A stretch of DNA of 64,000 nt from Arthrobacter roseus (lineage in GTDB: Bacteria; Actinomycetota; Actinomycetes; Actinomycetales; Micrococcaceae), in assembly GCF_016907875.1 (NCBI RefSeq), contig NZ_JAFBCU010000001.1:1488001-1552000 (forward strand). Reading direction: 5' to 3'. Position numbers and translations under genes: made by a program. How positions within the stretch are numbered: position 1 is the first letter of the stretch; each line of letters opens with the position of its first letter. This document shows, in pieces, positions 14,515-27,907 of the stretch. The notes beneath the pieces were generated by a model, which searched no databases, was not told where the DNA came from, and was given only the letters and a program-made list of their open reading frames with translations.

Positions 14515-15855
14515 CTGCAAACTACTGAGGATCAATCGCAAAAACCCGCCGCCAGTTCGTTGCTCGAGGGCCAGTCGAACGACGCTACGTTCGAAAATGT
14601 TTGGCAGGAGTTGAAATGGCGTGGACTCGTTCACGTCTCCACGGATGAGGCACAGCTTGAGCAGATGCTGTCCGGCGCACCGATTACCTACTATTGCGGC
14701 TTTGATCCGACTGCCCCAAGTCTTCACTTGGGAAACTTGGTGCAGCTGCTGACCATGCGTCGACTGCAGTTGGCTGGTCACCATCCATTGGGGCTGGTAG
14801 GTGGTTCAACAGGCATGGTGGGGGATCCGCGCCCAACCGCCGAGCGCTCTATGAATCCCAAGGAAACGGTTGCAGAATGGGTGGGCTACCTCCAAGGGCA
14901 GGTAGCTCGGTTCCTGTCATTCGATGGCGAGAACGCCGCCCGCATGGTCAACAATCTGGACTGGACCGCACCCATGAGCGCTATCGACTTCTTGCGGGAC
15001 ATTGGAAAACATTTCCGGGTCGGGACCATGATCAAGAAGGACAATGTTGCCTCCAGACTGAGTTCGGACGAAGGTATCAGCTACACGGAATTCAGCTACC
15101 AGATTCTTCAGGGCATGGATTATCTGGAACTTTATCGGCAGTACGGCTGCCTCCTTCAGACAGGCGGATCTGATCAGTGGGGAAATCTCACCAGCGGTAC
15201 TGAGCTGATTCGCAAAGTTGAGGGCAAACAGGTTCAGGCTTTCGGTACACCGCTTATTACCAACTCTGACGGTACAAAGTTCGGCAAGAGCGAGGGCAAC
15301 GCTATCTGGCTGGATGCGAACATGTGTTCGCCGTTCACCATGTACCAGTTCTGGTTGAACTCAGCCGACGCCGACGTCATCAGTTTGCTGAAAGTGTTCA
15401 CCTTCAAAACACGTGACGAGATTGACGCCCTGGCGAGAGCGGTTGAGGAGCGACCACATGCCCGTGAGGCGCAGCGTGTACTTGCGTTCTACGTCACCTC
15501 TTTGGTCCATGGGGAAGAGGCAACTCAAAAAGTCATTGATGCCTCGGCAGCGTTGTTTGGAAAAGCAGACCTAGATCTCCTGGACGAAGCGACACTGGTA
15601 GCGGCTACTTCCGAAATTTCACGGGTCGCTATCGGAGGCAAGGACTTGTCAGTTCTCAATCTGCTCGTGGTTTCCCAACTCACTGCCAGCCTGTCCGCTG
15701 CCCGTCGTACCGTGGGCGAGGGTGGCGCGTATGTGAACAATGTTAAAATCACTGACCCACATGCTGTGATCGACCGTACAGATCTGCTCCACGGGCGATA
15801 CTTGCTCCTGCGTCGAGGGAAACGCACCCTTGCGGTGGTCGAGGTCGAGTCCTAG
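14512..15855 (+). CDS. tyrS: Tyrosyl-tRNA synthetase
   Basis: This class I synthetase charges tRNA-Tyr. The protein has about 447 residues from GTG 14512. The ATP-binding motif DPTAPSLHLGNLVQL is the HIGH-type signature, and the KMSKS-type motif appears as TKFGKSEGNA. A C-terminal S4 RNA-binding domain (ARRTVGEGGAYVNNVKITD) follows. The first 25 or so residues are not conserved in the family, so the exact start is uncertain. A hairpin follows the stop codon and the rRNA operon lies downstream on the same strand. Confidence 0.95.
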   Translation: MLQTTEDQSQKPAASSLLEGQSNDATFENVWQELKWRGLVHVSTDEAQLEQMLSGAPITYYCGFDPTAPSLHLGNLVQLLTMRRLQLAGHHPLGLVGGSTGMVGDPRPTAERSMNPKETVAEWVGYLQGQVARFLSFDGENAARMVNNLDWTAPMSAIDFLRDIGKHFRVGTMIKKDNVASRLSSDEGISYTEFSYQILQGMDYLELYRQYGCLLQTGGSDQWGNLTSGTELIRKVEGKQVQAFGTPLITNSDGTKFGKSEGNAIWLDANMCSPFTMYQFWLNSADADVISLLKVFTFKTRDEIDALARAVEERPHAREAQRVLAFYVTSLVHGEEATQKVIDASAALFGKADLDLLDEATLVAATSEISRVAIGGKDLSVLNLLVVSQLTASLSAARRTVGEGGAYVNNVKITDPHAVIDRTDLLHGRYLLLRRGKRTLAVVEVES

Positions 15856-15863
15856 AAACGATA

Positions 15864-15912
15864 AGAAACGTCGGCAACTCGGGGAATTTGCCACCGAGTT
15901 CCGGCGATTTCT
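15864..15912 (+). terminator. Possible tyrS terminator hairpin
   Basis: Nine bases after the tyrS stop there is an imperfect hairpin with the strong core ACTCGG (15878-15883 region) pairing with CCGAGT at 15894-15899, flanked by AGAAA and TTTCT arms. The tail is only weakly T-rich, so its efficiency is uncertain. Confidence 0.4.
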
Positions 15913-16428
15913 CATTTCCTCGCTGATACTCGGAGGCACATCCATGCGTGCTGATGCAGACGATTTGCCCCCATCGAACCGGACGTGTATTGTCTTCTAA
16001 GTCGCCGCAGCCACGCAGTGAAAACCGCAAAGCAGAGACGGAGACCAACCCCAAAACCTTCACAGTACATCCGTTGGACGACGTGCGTCCTGGAGGAATT
16101 ACTGTGATGGGCCATGGGGAATTCATGGTAGTTCTAGAAATACCGCGAGAAAAGCGGATTTGACAGAGCGAATATGAATAGAATAAGTTTAGATAAGTCG
16201 CTACGGAGAATAAAGAATTCAGATTGTTGAATTCCTGTAGTATTCGGAAGTGCCTGTTGTTTGAGAACTCAATAGTGTGCCAAGTTTGTTGATACCAATT
16301 ATTTATTGGTTGATTTGGTTGTGGTGCCACACCCCGTGTGGTGGCTATGACTTTTTTAGCTGAGGTTGAATTTAGTGCAATGCTGTTACCCGTTTTCCCG
16401 GGTGGTGGTGTTGTGTCTGTAGTAATCA
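15913..16428 (+). promoter_or_regulatory. rRNA operon promoter and leader region
   Basis: This 516-base stretch has no convincing protein-coding gene. A candidate promoter has TTGACA at 16160-16165 and TAAGTT at 16184-16189, with an 18-base spacer, inside an AT-rich segment (16160-16230) that contrasts with the surrounding DNA. A boxA-type antitermination element, TGTTTGAGAACTCAATAGTG, lies just downstream at about 16257-16278, inside the 5' arm of the 16S processing stem. Further weak promoter-like hexamers exist upstream (TTGGAC at 16074) but are not assigned. Confidence 0.6.
16253..16284 (+). other. 5' arm of 16S pre-rRNA processing stem, with boxA
   Basis: Bases 16253-16284 are near-perfectly complementary to 18163-18193, downstream of the 16S gene. 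The two ends of the arm, CCTGTTG and CAATAG, pair with CAACAGG and CTATTG. Together they form the long duplex expected for RNase III release of 16S precursor. The arm contains the boxA-like TTTGAGAACTC. Confidence 0.75.
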
Positions 16429-21587
<5,159 letters not shown>

Positions 21588-21767
21588 ACACCATCACCTT
21601 TAACAGGTGATGGCTAGATCAAAGTGCTACGCGTCCACCATGTGGTTCCCAACCAACAAACCAGGGAACACTTACAACAACATAAAACGAAGTTGTAACC
21701 ATATACTTCCACCCACCACACCTCCTGAGACGATCGGGACGGTATGGTTTGAGGGTTAGGAAAAAGA
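21588..21767 (+). other. 23S-5S spacer with hairpin and 3' arm of 23S processing stem
   Basis: A perfect 9-bp hairpin (CCATCACCT 21591-21599 with AGGTGATGG 21605-21613) follows the 23S gene. Bases 21625-21659 are almost fully complementary to 18321-18354 in the upstream spacer, giving the duplex that releases 23S precursor. The remaining 100 bases are AT-rich and hold no tRNA. Confidence 0.7.
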
Positions 21768-21886
21768 GTTACGGCGGTCATAGCGCGGGGGAAACGCCCG
21801 GTCCCATTCCGAACCCGGAAGCTAAGACCCGCAGCGCCGATGGTACTGCACCCGGGAGGGTGTGGGAGAGTAGGTCACCGCCGGAC
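21768..21886 (+). rRNA. rrf: 5S ribosomal RNA
   Basis: The sequence from GTTACGGCGGTCATAGCG to GTAGGTCACCGCCGGAC folds with paired ends GGCGGT/ACCGCC and carries the conserved CCCATTCCGAACCCGGAAG loop. It is about 119 bases long and completes the rrs-rrl-rrf operon. Confidence 0.97.
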
Positions 21887-21898
21887 ACATACTAAGGC

Positions 21899-21930
21899 TC
21901 AGGCCCCACACCACTCGGTGCGGGGCCTGA
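21899..21930 (+). terminator. rRNA operon terminator
   Basis: TCAGGCCCC (21899-21907) pairs perfectly with GGGGCCTGA (21922-21930), and the loop contains a further CACC/GGTG pairing. This very stable hairpin starts 13 bases after the 5S gene. It lacks a T-run, as is common in actinobacterial terminators. Confidence 0.85.
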
Positions 21931-22076
21931 CCCACTTAACACCCCAACGCGCCACGCTGGACTAGACTTGAACGGGCTTGCCAACATAACCGTTCGGCCC
22001 AAGAATTTTCCATATCAATAGTGTCGATCCGGAACCCGCACATTAGTAGGGATCAGGACGAGAGGATGCAGCTGCC

Positions 22077-23087
22077 ATGCCAGAGAACAACGACCGCCAA
22101 CGTGGTCAGGGGCGCGATGTCGGTAAGCGGGAGTATGGCACCGGGAAGCGAGACGACGCTGGAAAACCGAAGCGTTCGTTCTCGTCTCGGGACGGGGGCG
22201 GTCCAAGCAAAGGCTCAGACGACAGGGCACCCAGACGCCAGGAGGACCGTTCGTCCAGGCCTAGACGCGACGATCGGGCTCCAACCGGCCGTCAGTACTC
22301 GGAGCGGCCGTCAGACGGTGATCGTGATCGGTCCGAGAGGGTCCACAATCCAGCCGACCTGCGCAGTGCCAATCGCGCCGACAGGGAACGGTCTCCGGAA
22401 ATCGATGATGATGTAACCGGGGACGAGCTCGACCGGGCAACGCTACGCCAAGTGCAAACGTTGGAGACGCGCAATGCCGAATGGGTATCCAAGCACCTTG
22501 TCATGGCAGGTCGGCTGCTGGACGATGAACCTGAGATGGCTTTTGAACATGCGCTGGCTGCGAGTCGCCGTGGCGGCCGGCTCGCAGCTGTTCGTGAAGC
22601 AGTCGGCCTCACTGCCTATGCTGCCGGGAACTATTCAGAGGCGCTCCGCGAACTTCGAACGTTTCGGCGCATCAGCGGGTCCAACATTCATCTTCCATTG
22701 ATGGCTGACTGTGAGCGTGGAATGGACCGTCCGGACCGCGCTCTGGAGATGGCGCGTTCGGAAGAAGCTACCACTCTTGATGCTTCGGGCCAGGTGGAAA
22801 TGGCGATCGTCGTCTCCGGTGCCAGGCGAGACATCTCTCAGCCCGAGGCGGCTCTTGCCGCTTTGGAAATTCCTCAACTAGACCGGAACCGTGCCTTTTC
22901 GTATAGCCCGCGTCTCTTCCGTGCATATTCCGATGTTCTTGCTGAGCTCGGTCGGACAACGGAGGCTCGAGATTGGGAGCGCCGGGCAGCGATGGCTGAG
23001 GACGCATTGGGTATTGGAGCTGGTGCGGAGCCCGAAATCCTGGATTTGGCCGGTGATGAGGATACGTCGCGAAGCCCCAGACGGTAA
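22077..23087 (+). CDS. Tetratricopeptide-like repeat protein with disordered charged N-terminus
   Basis: The 336-residue protein has no assigned enzymatic role. Residues 1-105 are low-complexity and rich in Arg, Asp, Ser and Gly. From about 130 to 300 it is alpha-helical with repeated pairs such as AFEHALAASRRGGRLAAVRE, TAYAAGNYSEALRELRTFRR and CERGMDRPDRALEMARSEEA, which look like TPR units. No signal peptide or membrane segment is seen. GAGAGG lies 11 bases upstream of the ATG. It appears to be the first gene of the cluster with the HAD phosphatase, tlyA, nadK and recN, five bases from the next gene. Function unknown. Confidence 0.8.
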   Translation: MPENNDRQRGQGRDVGKREYGTGKRDDAGKPKRSFSSRDGGGPSKGSDDRAPRRQEDRSSRPRRDDRAPTGRQYSERPSDGDRDRSERVHNPADLRSANRADRERSPEIDDDVTGDELDRATLRQVQTLETRNAEWVSKHLVMAGRLLDDEPEMAFEHALAASRRGGRLAAVREAVGLTAYAAGNYSEALRELRTFRRISGSNIHLPLMADCERGMDRPDRALEMARSEEATTLDASGQVEMAIVVSGARRDISQPEAALAALEIPQLDRNRAFSYSPRLFRAYSDVLAELGRTTEARDWERRAAMAEDALGIGAGAEPEILDLAGDEDTSRSPRR

Positions 23088-23092
23088 GTATT

Positions 23093-24109
23093 ATGCGTAG
23101 TGATGAGCTAATTTCAGGCTTCGATGCAGTCCTGTCCGATCTCGACGGTGTGGTGTACGTCGGTCATGAGCCAGTGCCCGGAGCCGTGGAAACCCTGAAA
23201 TCACTGTCGGATCGCGGTGTTGCTCTGGCGTATGTAACCAATAATGCATCCCGTTCCCCGGATCAGGTGGCACAACATCTTCAGGATCTCGGTGTTCCGG
23301 CTACCGCGCTCCAAGTGTTCGGCTCAGCGCCTGAGGGCGCTCAGCTCCTGGCGCGAAAGCTGCCACCTGGTGCGAGCGTACTCGTGATTGGCAGCCAGTA
23401 TCTTAAAGAACAGGCCGTCGAGGTCGGTCTGACACCAGTTGACTCTGCTGATGACAAGCCGGTAGGTGTGCTCCAGGGATTCGACTCAACGTTGGCGTGG
23501 ACTGATCTGTCGGAGGCAGCGTACGCCGTTGCCAGCGGTGCAGTTTGGGTGGCTACGAATACAGACATGAGTCTTCCGGGGAGTCGGGGGACTGCTCCCG
23601 GAAATGGAACGTTGGTTGCTGCGGTCAGCTCCGCTACCGGTAAGTACCCAGAGGTGGCCGGCAAGCCGGAGGCGGGGTTGTTCACAACGGCGGCCTGCAC
23701 ATTGGGCTCCCATCGGCCACTCGTCGTCGGAGACCGGTTGGATACTGACATCAGGGGTGGTAACCGCGCAGGTATGACCACAGCTCTTGTGATGACAGGG
23801 GTCAACAGTTGGATGGACGCCCTCGGCGCACCAGCTTCGGACCGACCAGATCTCCTACTTCACGGTCTTTGTGGCCTATATGACAGCTACCTTCCGGTTG
23901 AAGAGTCGAATGGTGTCTATAGGTGCGGAAAGTCCCGCGCGCAATCGGATCAACGAACGCTGTACGTAGACGGTGACCAGCAGAACATAGAATACTGGCG
24001 TGCTGCTTGTGCGAGTTGGTGGGCGTCCCGGCCCCTTGCGGAGTCGTTGGAGCTTCCGGAACTGGTGAACAACGGTCCTGACATTGGTCAGGGAGGCAGG
24101 CCGACGTGA
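23093..24109 (+). CDS. HAD-superfamily hydrolase, subfamily IIA (NagD-like phosphatase)
   Basis: The catalytic aspartates are in LSDLDGVVYVG (D16, D18), the cap-type motif AYVTNNASRSPDQ follows, and the metal-binding motif VVGDRLDTDIRGGNRAGM is near residue 210. The first 260 residues match NagD/PGP-type phosphatases; the last 75 residues form an extra C-terminal region common in actinobacterial homologues. The substrate is unknown. It lies between the TPR gene and a small gene whose GTG overlaps its stop. Confidence 0.88.
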   Translation: MRSDELISGFDAVLSDLDGVVYVGHEPVPGAVETLKSLSDRGVALAYVTNNASRSPDQVAQHLQDLGVPATALQVFGSAPEGAQLLARKLPPGASVLVIGSQYLKEQAVEVGLTPVDSADDKPVGVLQGFDSTLAWTDLSEAAYAVASGAVWVATNTDMSLPGSRGTAPGNGTLVAAVSSATGKYPEVAGKPEAGLFTTAACTLGSHRPLVVGDRLDTDIRGGNRAGMTTALVMTGVNSWMDALGAPASDRPDLLLHGLCGLYDSYLPVEESNGVYRCGKSRAQSDQRTLYVDGDQQNIEYWRAACASWWASRPLAESLELPELVNNGPDIGQGGRPT

Positions 24110-24252
24110 CGGAGCCCGTTGAATCCATGAATCAGGGTCTTGCAGAGAGATTGAAGGCCGTGGAAGCGATGGCTTCTCACGCTCAGCTTCTCGCGTTCGA
24201 GGAGATTCTCAGCGAGCTGCGTGCTGAACTGGATCAGAAAGCGCAAGGCTAG
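24106..24252 (+). CDS. Small conserved-looking protein, 48 residues
   Basis: GTG 24106 overlaps the stop of the HAD gene (GTGA) and the frame ends two bases before the tlyA ATG, so it fits tightly in the operon. The peptide is acidic and predicted helical (for example MASHAQLLAFEEILSELRAE), without signal or membrane segment. I do not recognise a family. The exact packing between two genes and clean open frame are the evidence that it is translated. Confidence 0.6.
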   Translation: MTEPVESMNQGLAERLKAVEAMASHAQLLAFEEILSELRAELDQKAQG

Positions 24253-24254
24253 AG

Positions 24255-25094
24255 ATGCCTCGCCTCGATCAGGAACTAGTGCAGCGGGGTATGGCCCGTT
24301 CACGGTCACAGGCAGCGGCGCTCGTCGCGGATGGCCGGGTGCTGCGCAACGGCGTTGCAGCATTGAAAGCGGCGCTCAAAGTGTCCCCACATGACCAACT
24401 GTGTTTGGTCGAGGATGGCCGCGAGGAATTTGTCAGCCGTGCTGGCAGGAAGCTGGCTGATGCACTCAGTGCGTTTAGTGACGTTCTGCCAGCGGGGCTG
24501 AAGTGCCTCGACGCAGGAGCATCCACGGGTGGGTTTACCGATGTTCTATTGCGCAGGGGAGCGGCGTCTGTGGCCGCCGTCGACGTCGGCCATGGTCAGT
24601 TGGTTCGCTCCATCAGGAACAATCCACGCGTGGCGGTCCATGAGGGTATCAACGTCAGATATCTTGATGTCGACGCTGTTGGTGGTCCGTTCGACCTTAC
24701 TGTGGCGGACCTGTCATTTATTTCGCTGACCGTCGTGATGGAAGCCCTTTGCGGAGCAACGTCGTGTGGCGGCTCGCTCTTGCTGATGATAAAACCCCAG
24801 TTCGAGGTCGGTCGGCAGCGCCTGCCGCACACCGGCGTTGTCGTCAATGAAACGGATCGACAGCAAGCTGTTACGGAGGTCCTCGCCTCGTCGTTGTGCA
24901 ACGGTGGCGTGCCTGCAGGGCTCGTCCGAAACCCGATCGCTGGACGGGACGGCAATGTAGAGTTTTTCCTGTGGTTGAGGATGCCGATGTTGGTGCAGGC
25001 ACATACCATCGATGATGTGGAAGCCTTGGAACGCGCAACGCGCTTCGTCAGCGAGAGCATGGCCTTCGGTATTGAAGGGCAGGAACGCAACTGA
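24255..25094 (+). CDS. tlyA: 16S/23S rRNA (cytidine-2'-O)-methyltransferase, TlyA family
   Basis: TlyA methylates ribose 2'-OH groups in both ribosomal subunits; in mycobacteria its loss causes capreomycin resistance. The 279-residue protein has an N-terminal S4 domain (MPRLDQELVQRGMARSRSQA), then an FtsJ-like methyltransferase with the SAM-binding motif CLDAGASTGGFTDVLLRRGA, and the catalytic-type KPQFEVGR. The gene order tlyA-nadK-recN is typical of actinobacteria. Confidence 0.93.
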   Translation: MPRLDQELVQRGMARSRSQAAALVADGRVLRNGVAALKAALKVSPHDQLCLVEDGREEFVSRAGRKLADALSAFSDVLPAGLKCLDAGASTGGFTDVLLRRGAASVAAVDVGHGQLVRSIRNNPRVAVHEGINVRYLDVDAVGGPFDLTVADLSFISLTVVMEALCGATSCGGSLLLMIKPQFEVGRQRLPHTGVVVNETDRQQAVTEVLASSLCNGGVPAGLVRNPIAGRDGNVEFFLWLRMPMLVQAHTIDDVEALERATRFVSESMAFGIEGQERN

Positions 25095-25111
25095 TACGGA
25101 AAGATGAAACT

Positions 25112-26068
25112 GTGGCTACCAGACGCATATTGGTCCTCGCACATACAGGCCGCACGGATGCCATAGAAGCAGCCCAGGAGACGTGCAGCCGGCTCCATGC
25201 CGCTGGCCTCGTCTCCGTCATGCAGCGGCGGGAGCTCACCGACATCCAGAAGGGCTACGGCGAACTCACCGTACCGACGGAAATTCTCGGCGAAGACGTT
25301 GAACTTTCTGCTCTGGAGCTAGTCATGGTGCTTGGGGGAGACGGAACCATTCTTCGGGCTGCTGAACTCGTCAGACATTCTAGCGTCCCGTTGTTGGGAG
25401 TAAACCTCGGACACGTTGGTTTCCTGGCTGAGAGCGAGCGCGGAGACCTCGCCGATACCGTGCAGTGTGTTGTGGATCGAAACTACTTGGTCGAGGAAAG
25501 AATGACCATCGACGTCAAAGTGTTCTCGGGAAAGCAACTCATCGCGCACACCTGGGCGTTGAACGAGGCCGCCGTGGAGAAGGCGGACCGCAAGCGCATG
25601 CTGGAAGTTGTGGCGGAAGTCGATGGCCGTCCCATCAGTTCGTTCGGGTGTGACGGCATCGTGATGGCGACGCCCACTGGGTCAACTGCCTATGCGTTCT
25701 CTGCCGGTGGGCCCGTGGTCTGGCCCGGAGTTGAGGCCCTTTTGATGGTGCCGATCAGCGCACACGCGCTCTTTGCCAAGCCGCTGGTCGTTGCACCGTC
25801 TTCGGTCATAGCGGTTGAAACGTTGACCCGCACGGGCACTCGAGGAGTACTCTTCTGCGACGGACGCCGGACCTTCGAGTTACCTCCGGGGTCCCGTATT
25901 GAAGTAACGAAGTCAGAGGTCCCGGTTCAGTTGGCGAGGACTCAGCAGACACTGTTCTCTGAGCGGCTGGTCCGCAAATTCGAGCTACCGACCAGTGGCT
26001 GGCGGGGGCCCACGGCACAGAAATCAAGGGATGGCGTCATTGCTGGGCACCGTGAGGAGGACTCGTGA
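25112..26068 (+). CDS. nadK: NAD kinase
   Basis: The enzyme phosphorylates NAD to NADP. The 318-residue protein has the GGDGT motif (residues 75-79) and the glycine-rich MATPTGSTAYAFSAGGPVVWP of the active site. GTG 25112 is preceded by GGAAAG. Its stop overlaps the recN start. Confidence 0.95.
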   Translation: MATRRILVLAHTGRTDAIEAAQETCSRLHAAGLVSVMQRRELTDIQKGYGELTVPTEILGEDVELSALELVMVLGGDGTILRAAELVRHSSVPLLGVNLGHVGFLAESERGDLADTVQCVVDRNYLVEERMTIDVKVFSGKQLIAHTWALNEAAVEKADRKRMLEVVAEVDGRPISSFGCDGIVMATPTGSTAYAFSAGGPVVWPGVEALLMVPISAHALFAKPLVVAPSSVIAVETLTRTGTRGVLFCDGRRTFELPPGSRIEVTKSEVPVQLARTQQTLFSERLVRKFELPTSGWRGPTAQKSRDGVIAGHREEDS

Positions 26069-27804
26069 TCGATGAAATCAGGATCCGCGACCTTGGCGTT
26101 ATCACTCAGGCCTCGCTGCAACTTGACCCTGGGTTCAACGTGGTCACAGGAGAGACCGGAGCGGGTAAAACCATGGTGGTCACGGCTCTCGGGCTGCTGC
26201 TGGGGTCACGGTCGGATGCAGGCTCCGTACGGACTGGCGCTAAGGCGGCGGTTGCGGAGTCGATCGTTCGGATTCCCGCGCGGGGAAGCGTTGCCGAAAG
26301 AGTCCTGGAGGCAGGTGCCGAGCTCGAGAACGAAACCGACGGTGTTGCCGACCTGACGCTGGTACGTACCGTGAATGCGGACGGCCGCAGCCGTGCCCAC
26401 GTGGGCGGCCGGACAGCGCCGGTAGGTGTTCTTGGCGAGATTGGAAGTTCGCTCGTTGCAGTACATGGTCAGTCGGACCAGCTGCGACTCAGGAGCGCGT
26501 CCGCTCAACGGGACGCTCTGGATAAGTTTGCGGGGAGAAAGCTCCGGGAAGTCCTTGGCGACTATGCAGAAGATTTTCGCCGATGGAAAGATGCCACCGC
26601 CGAGCTGGAGGCGCTCAAGCGCGACTCACGGGAGCGGCTCCGTGAGGCTGAATCGCTGAGGCAGGCACTGGAGGAGATCGATGGTGTGGATCCACAGCCC
26701 GGGGAGGATGAAGCACTCAAGGCCGTGGCCATGCGTCTGGGAAATACGGAGGAACTGCGCGAAGCCGCCGAGAACGCTCACCAAAAACTCGTAGCAGGAG
26801 AGTTTCCCGATGCCTCTGACGCAACCTCACTGGTGGAAGAGGCCCGCCGGCATCTGGAGCTGGTGTCCGAGCACGATCCGGCATTGGACGAGGCAACTCG
26901 CAGACTGTCCGAGACCAGTATTATCTTGACCGATATCGCTGCGGAGCTGGCTAGCTACACGGCATCCCTGGACGCTGACGGCCCGGGCCGGCTGGCAGAA
27001 GTGGATGCTCGCCGATCGGAACTGTCGATCTTGATCCGAAAGTACGCTCCGAGTATCGACGAAGTCCTTCAGTGGTCTACGACAGCGCGCAGTCGGCTCG
27101 AGGAACTGACGGAAGACGGTTCCCGTATCGAGGAACTTGAACACGAGCTTGCTACAGTCCATGCGGCATTGATCCACCGCGCAGCTGAGGCCACTGCGAT
27201 CCGTACTGACGCTGCACGGGAACTGGAGTCACGAATCTCGGCAGAGCTCTCTGCCCTGGCTATGCCGGATGCGTCGCTGCACGTGCAACTCTCTTCCTCC
27301 GCAGAGCTGACAGCCTACGGGCAGGATGAGGTAACACTGGCGCTTGCACCACATGCGGGGACAACACCTCGTCCGTTGGGTAAAGGCGCCTCCGGGGGTG
27401 AGCTGTCTCGGGTCATGCTCGCCATTGAAGTTGTCCTCGCCGAAGTGGACCCGGTCCCTACTTTTGTGTTCGACGAGGTAGACGCAGGCGTTGGAGGTAA
27501 GGCAGCCGTCGAGATAGGTCGCCGTCTAGCCATGCTGGCCAAGCACGTTCAGGTCATTGTGGTGACGCATCTACCCCAGGTTGCGGCGTTCGCTGACCGG
27601 CACGTGCGGGTCATTAAAACTTCTGGCGGGGGCTCCGATGGCGTCACGGCCAGCGACGTCGTGACCCTGGACAGGGCAGAGCGGGTCAAGGAGTTAGCGC
27701 GCATGCTCGCCGGCCAAGAGGATTCTGCTACGGCTAGGGCGCACGCTGAGGAGCTGCTCGAGGACGCAGCAGGTTTCGCCAGCGCGAAGACGGTGGCACG
27801 TTGA
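26065..27804 (+). CDS. recN: DNA repair protein RecN
   Basis: RecN is an SMC-like ATPase acting in double-strand-break repair. The Walker A GETGAGKT is at residues 29-36, two long coiled-coil segments span about 150-370, and the ABC signature GGELSRVMLA followed by Walker B FVFDEVDAGVGGKAA and THLPQVAAFADRH close the head domain. It has 579 residues. GTG 26065 overlaps the nadK stop. Confidence 0.96.
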   Translation: MIDEIRIRDLGVITQASLQLDPGFNVVTGETGAGKTMVVTALGLLLGSRSDAGSVRTGAKAAVAESIVRIPARGSVAERVLEAGAELENETDGVADLTLVRTVNADGRSRAHVGGRTAPVGVLGEIGSSLVAVHGQSDQLRLRSASAQRDALDKFAGRKLREVLGDYAEDFRRWKDATAELEALKRDSRERLREAESLRQALEEIDGVDPQPGEDEALKAVAMRLGNTEELREAAENAHQKLVAGEFPDASDATSLVEEARRHLELVSEHDPALDEATRRLSETSIILTDIAAELASYTASLDADGPGRLAEVDARRSELSILIRKYAPSIDEVLQWSTTARSRLEELTEDGSRIEELEHELATVHAALIHRAAEATAIRTDAARELESRISAELSALAMPDASLHVQLSSSAELTAYGQDEVTLALAPHAGTTPRPLGKGASGGELSRVMLAIEVVLAEVDPVPTFVFDEVDAGVGGKAAVEIGRRLAMLAKHVQVIVVTHLPQVAAFADRHVRVIKTSGGGSDGVTASDVVTLDRAERVKELARMLAGQEDSATARAHAEELLEDAAGFASAKTVAR

Positions 27805-27907
27805 TGACTCTGATCGAGTGTGGCGTTGGGCACTTTTTGGTGTCAGCGCGCGGAATACAACGTAGGTGCAATCCAGTAAGGACAGAAAGGTGCTAGGCTC
27901 AAATTCC

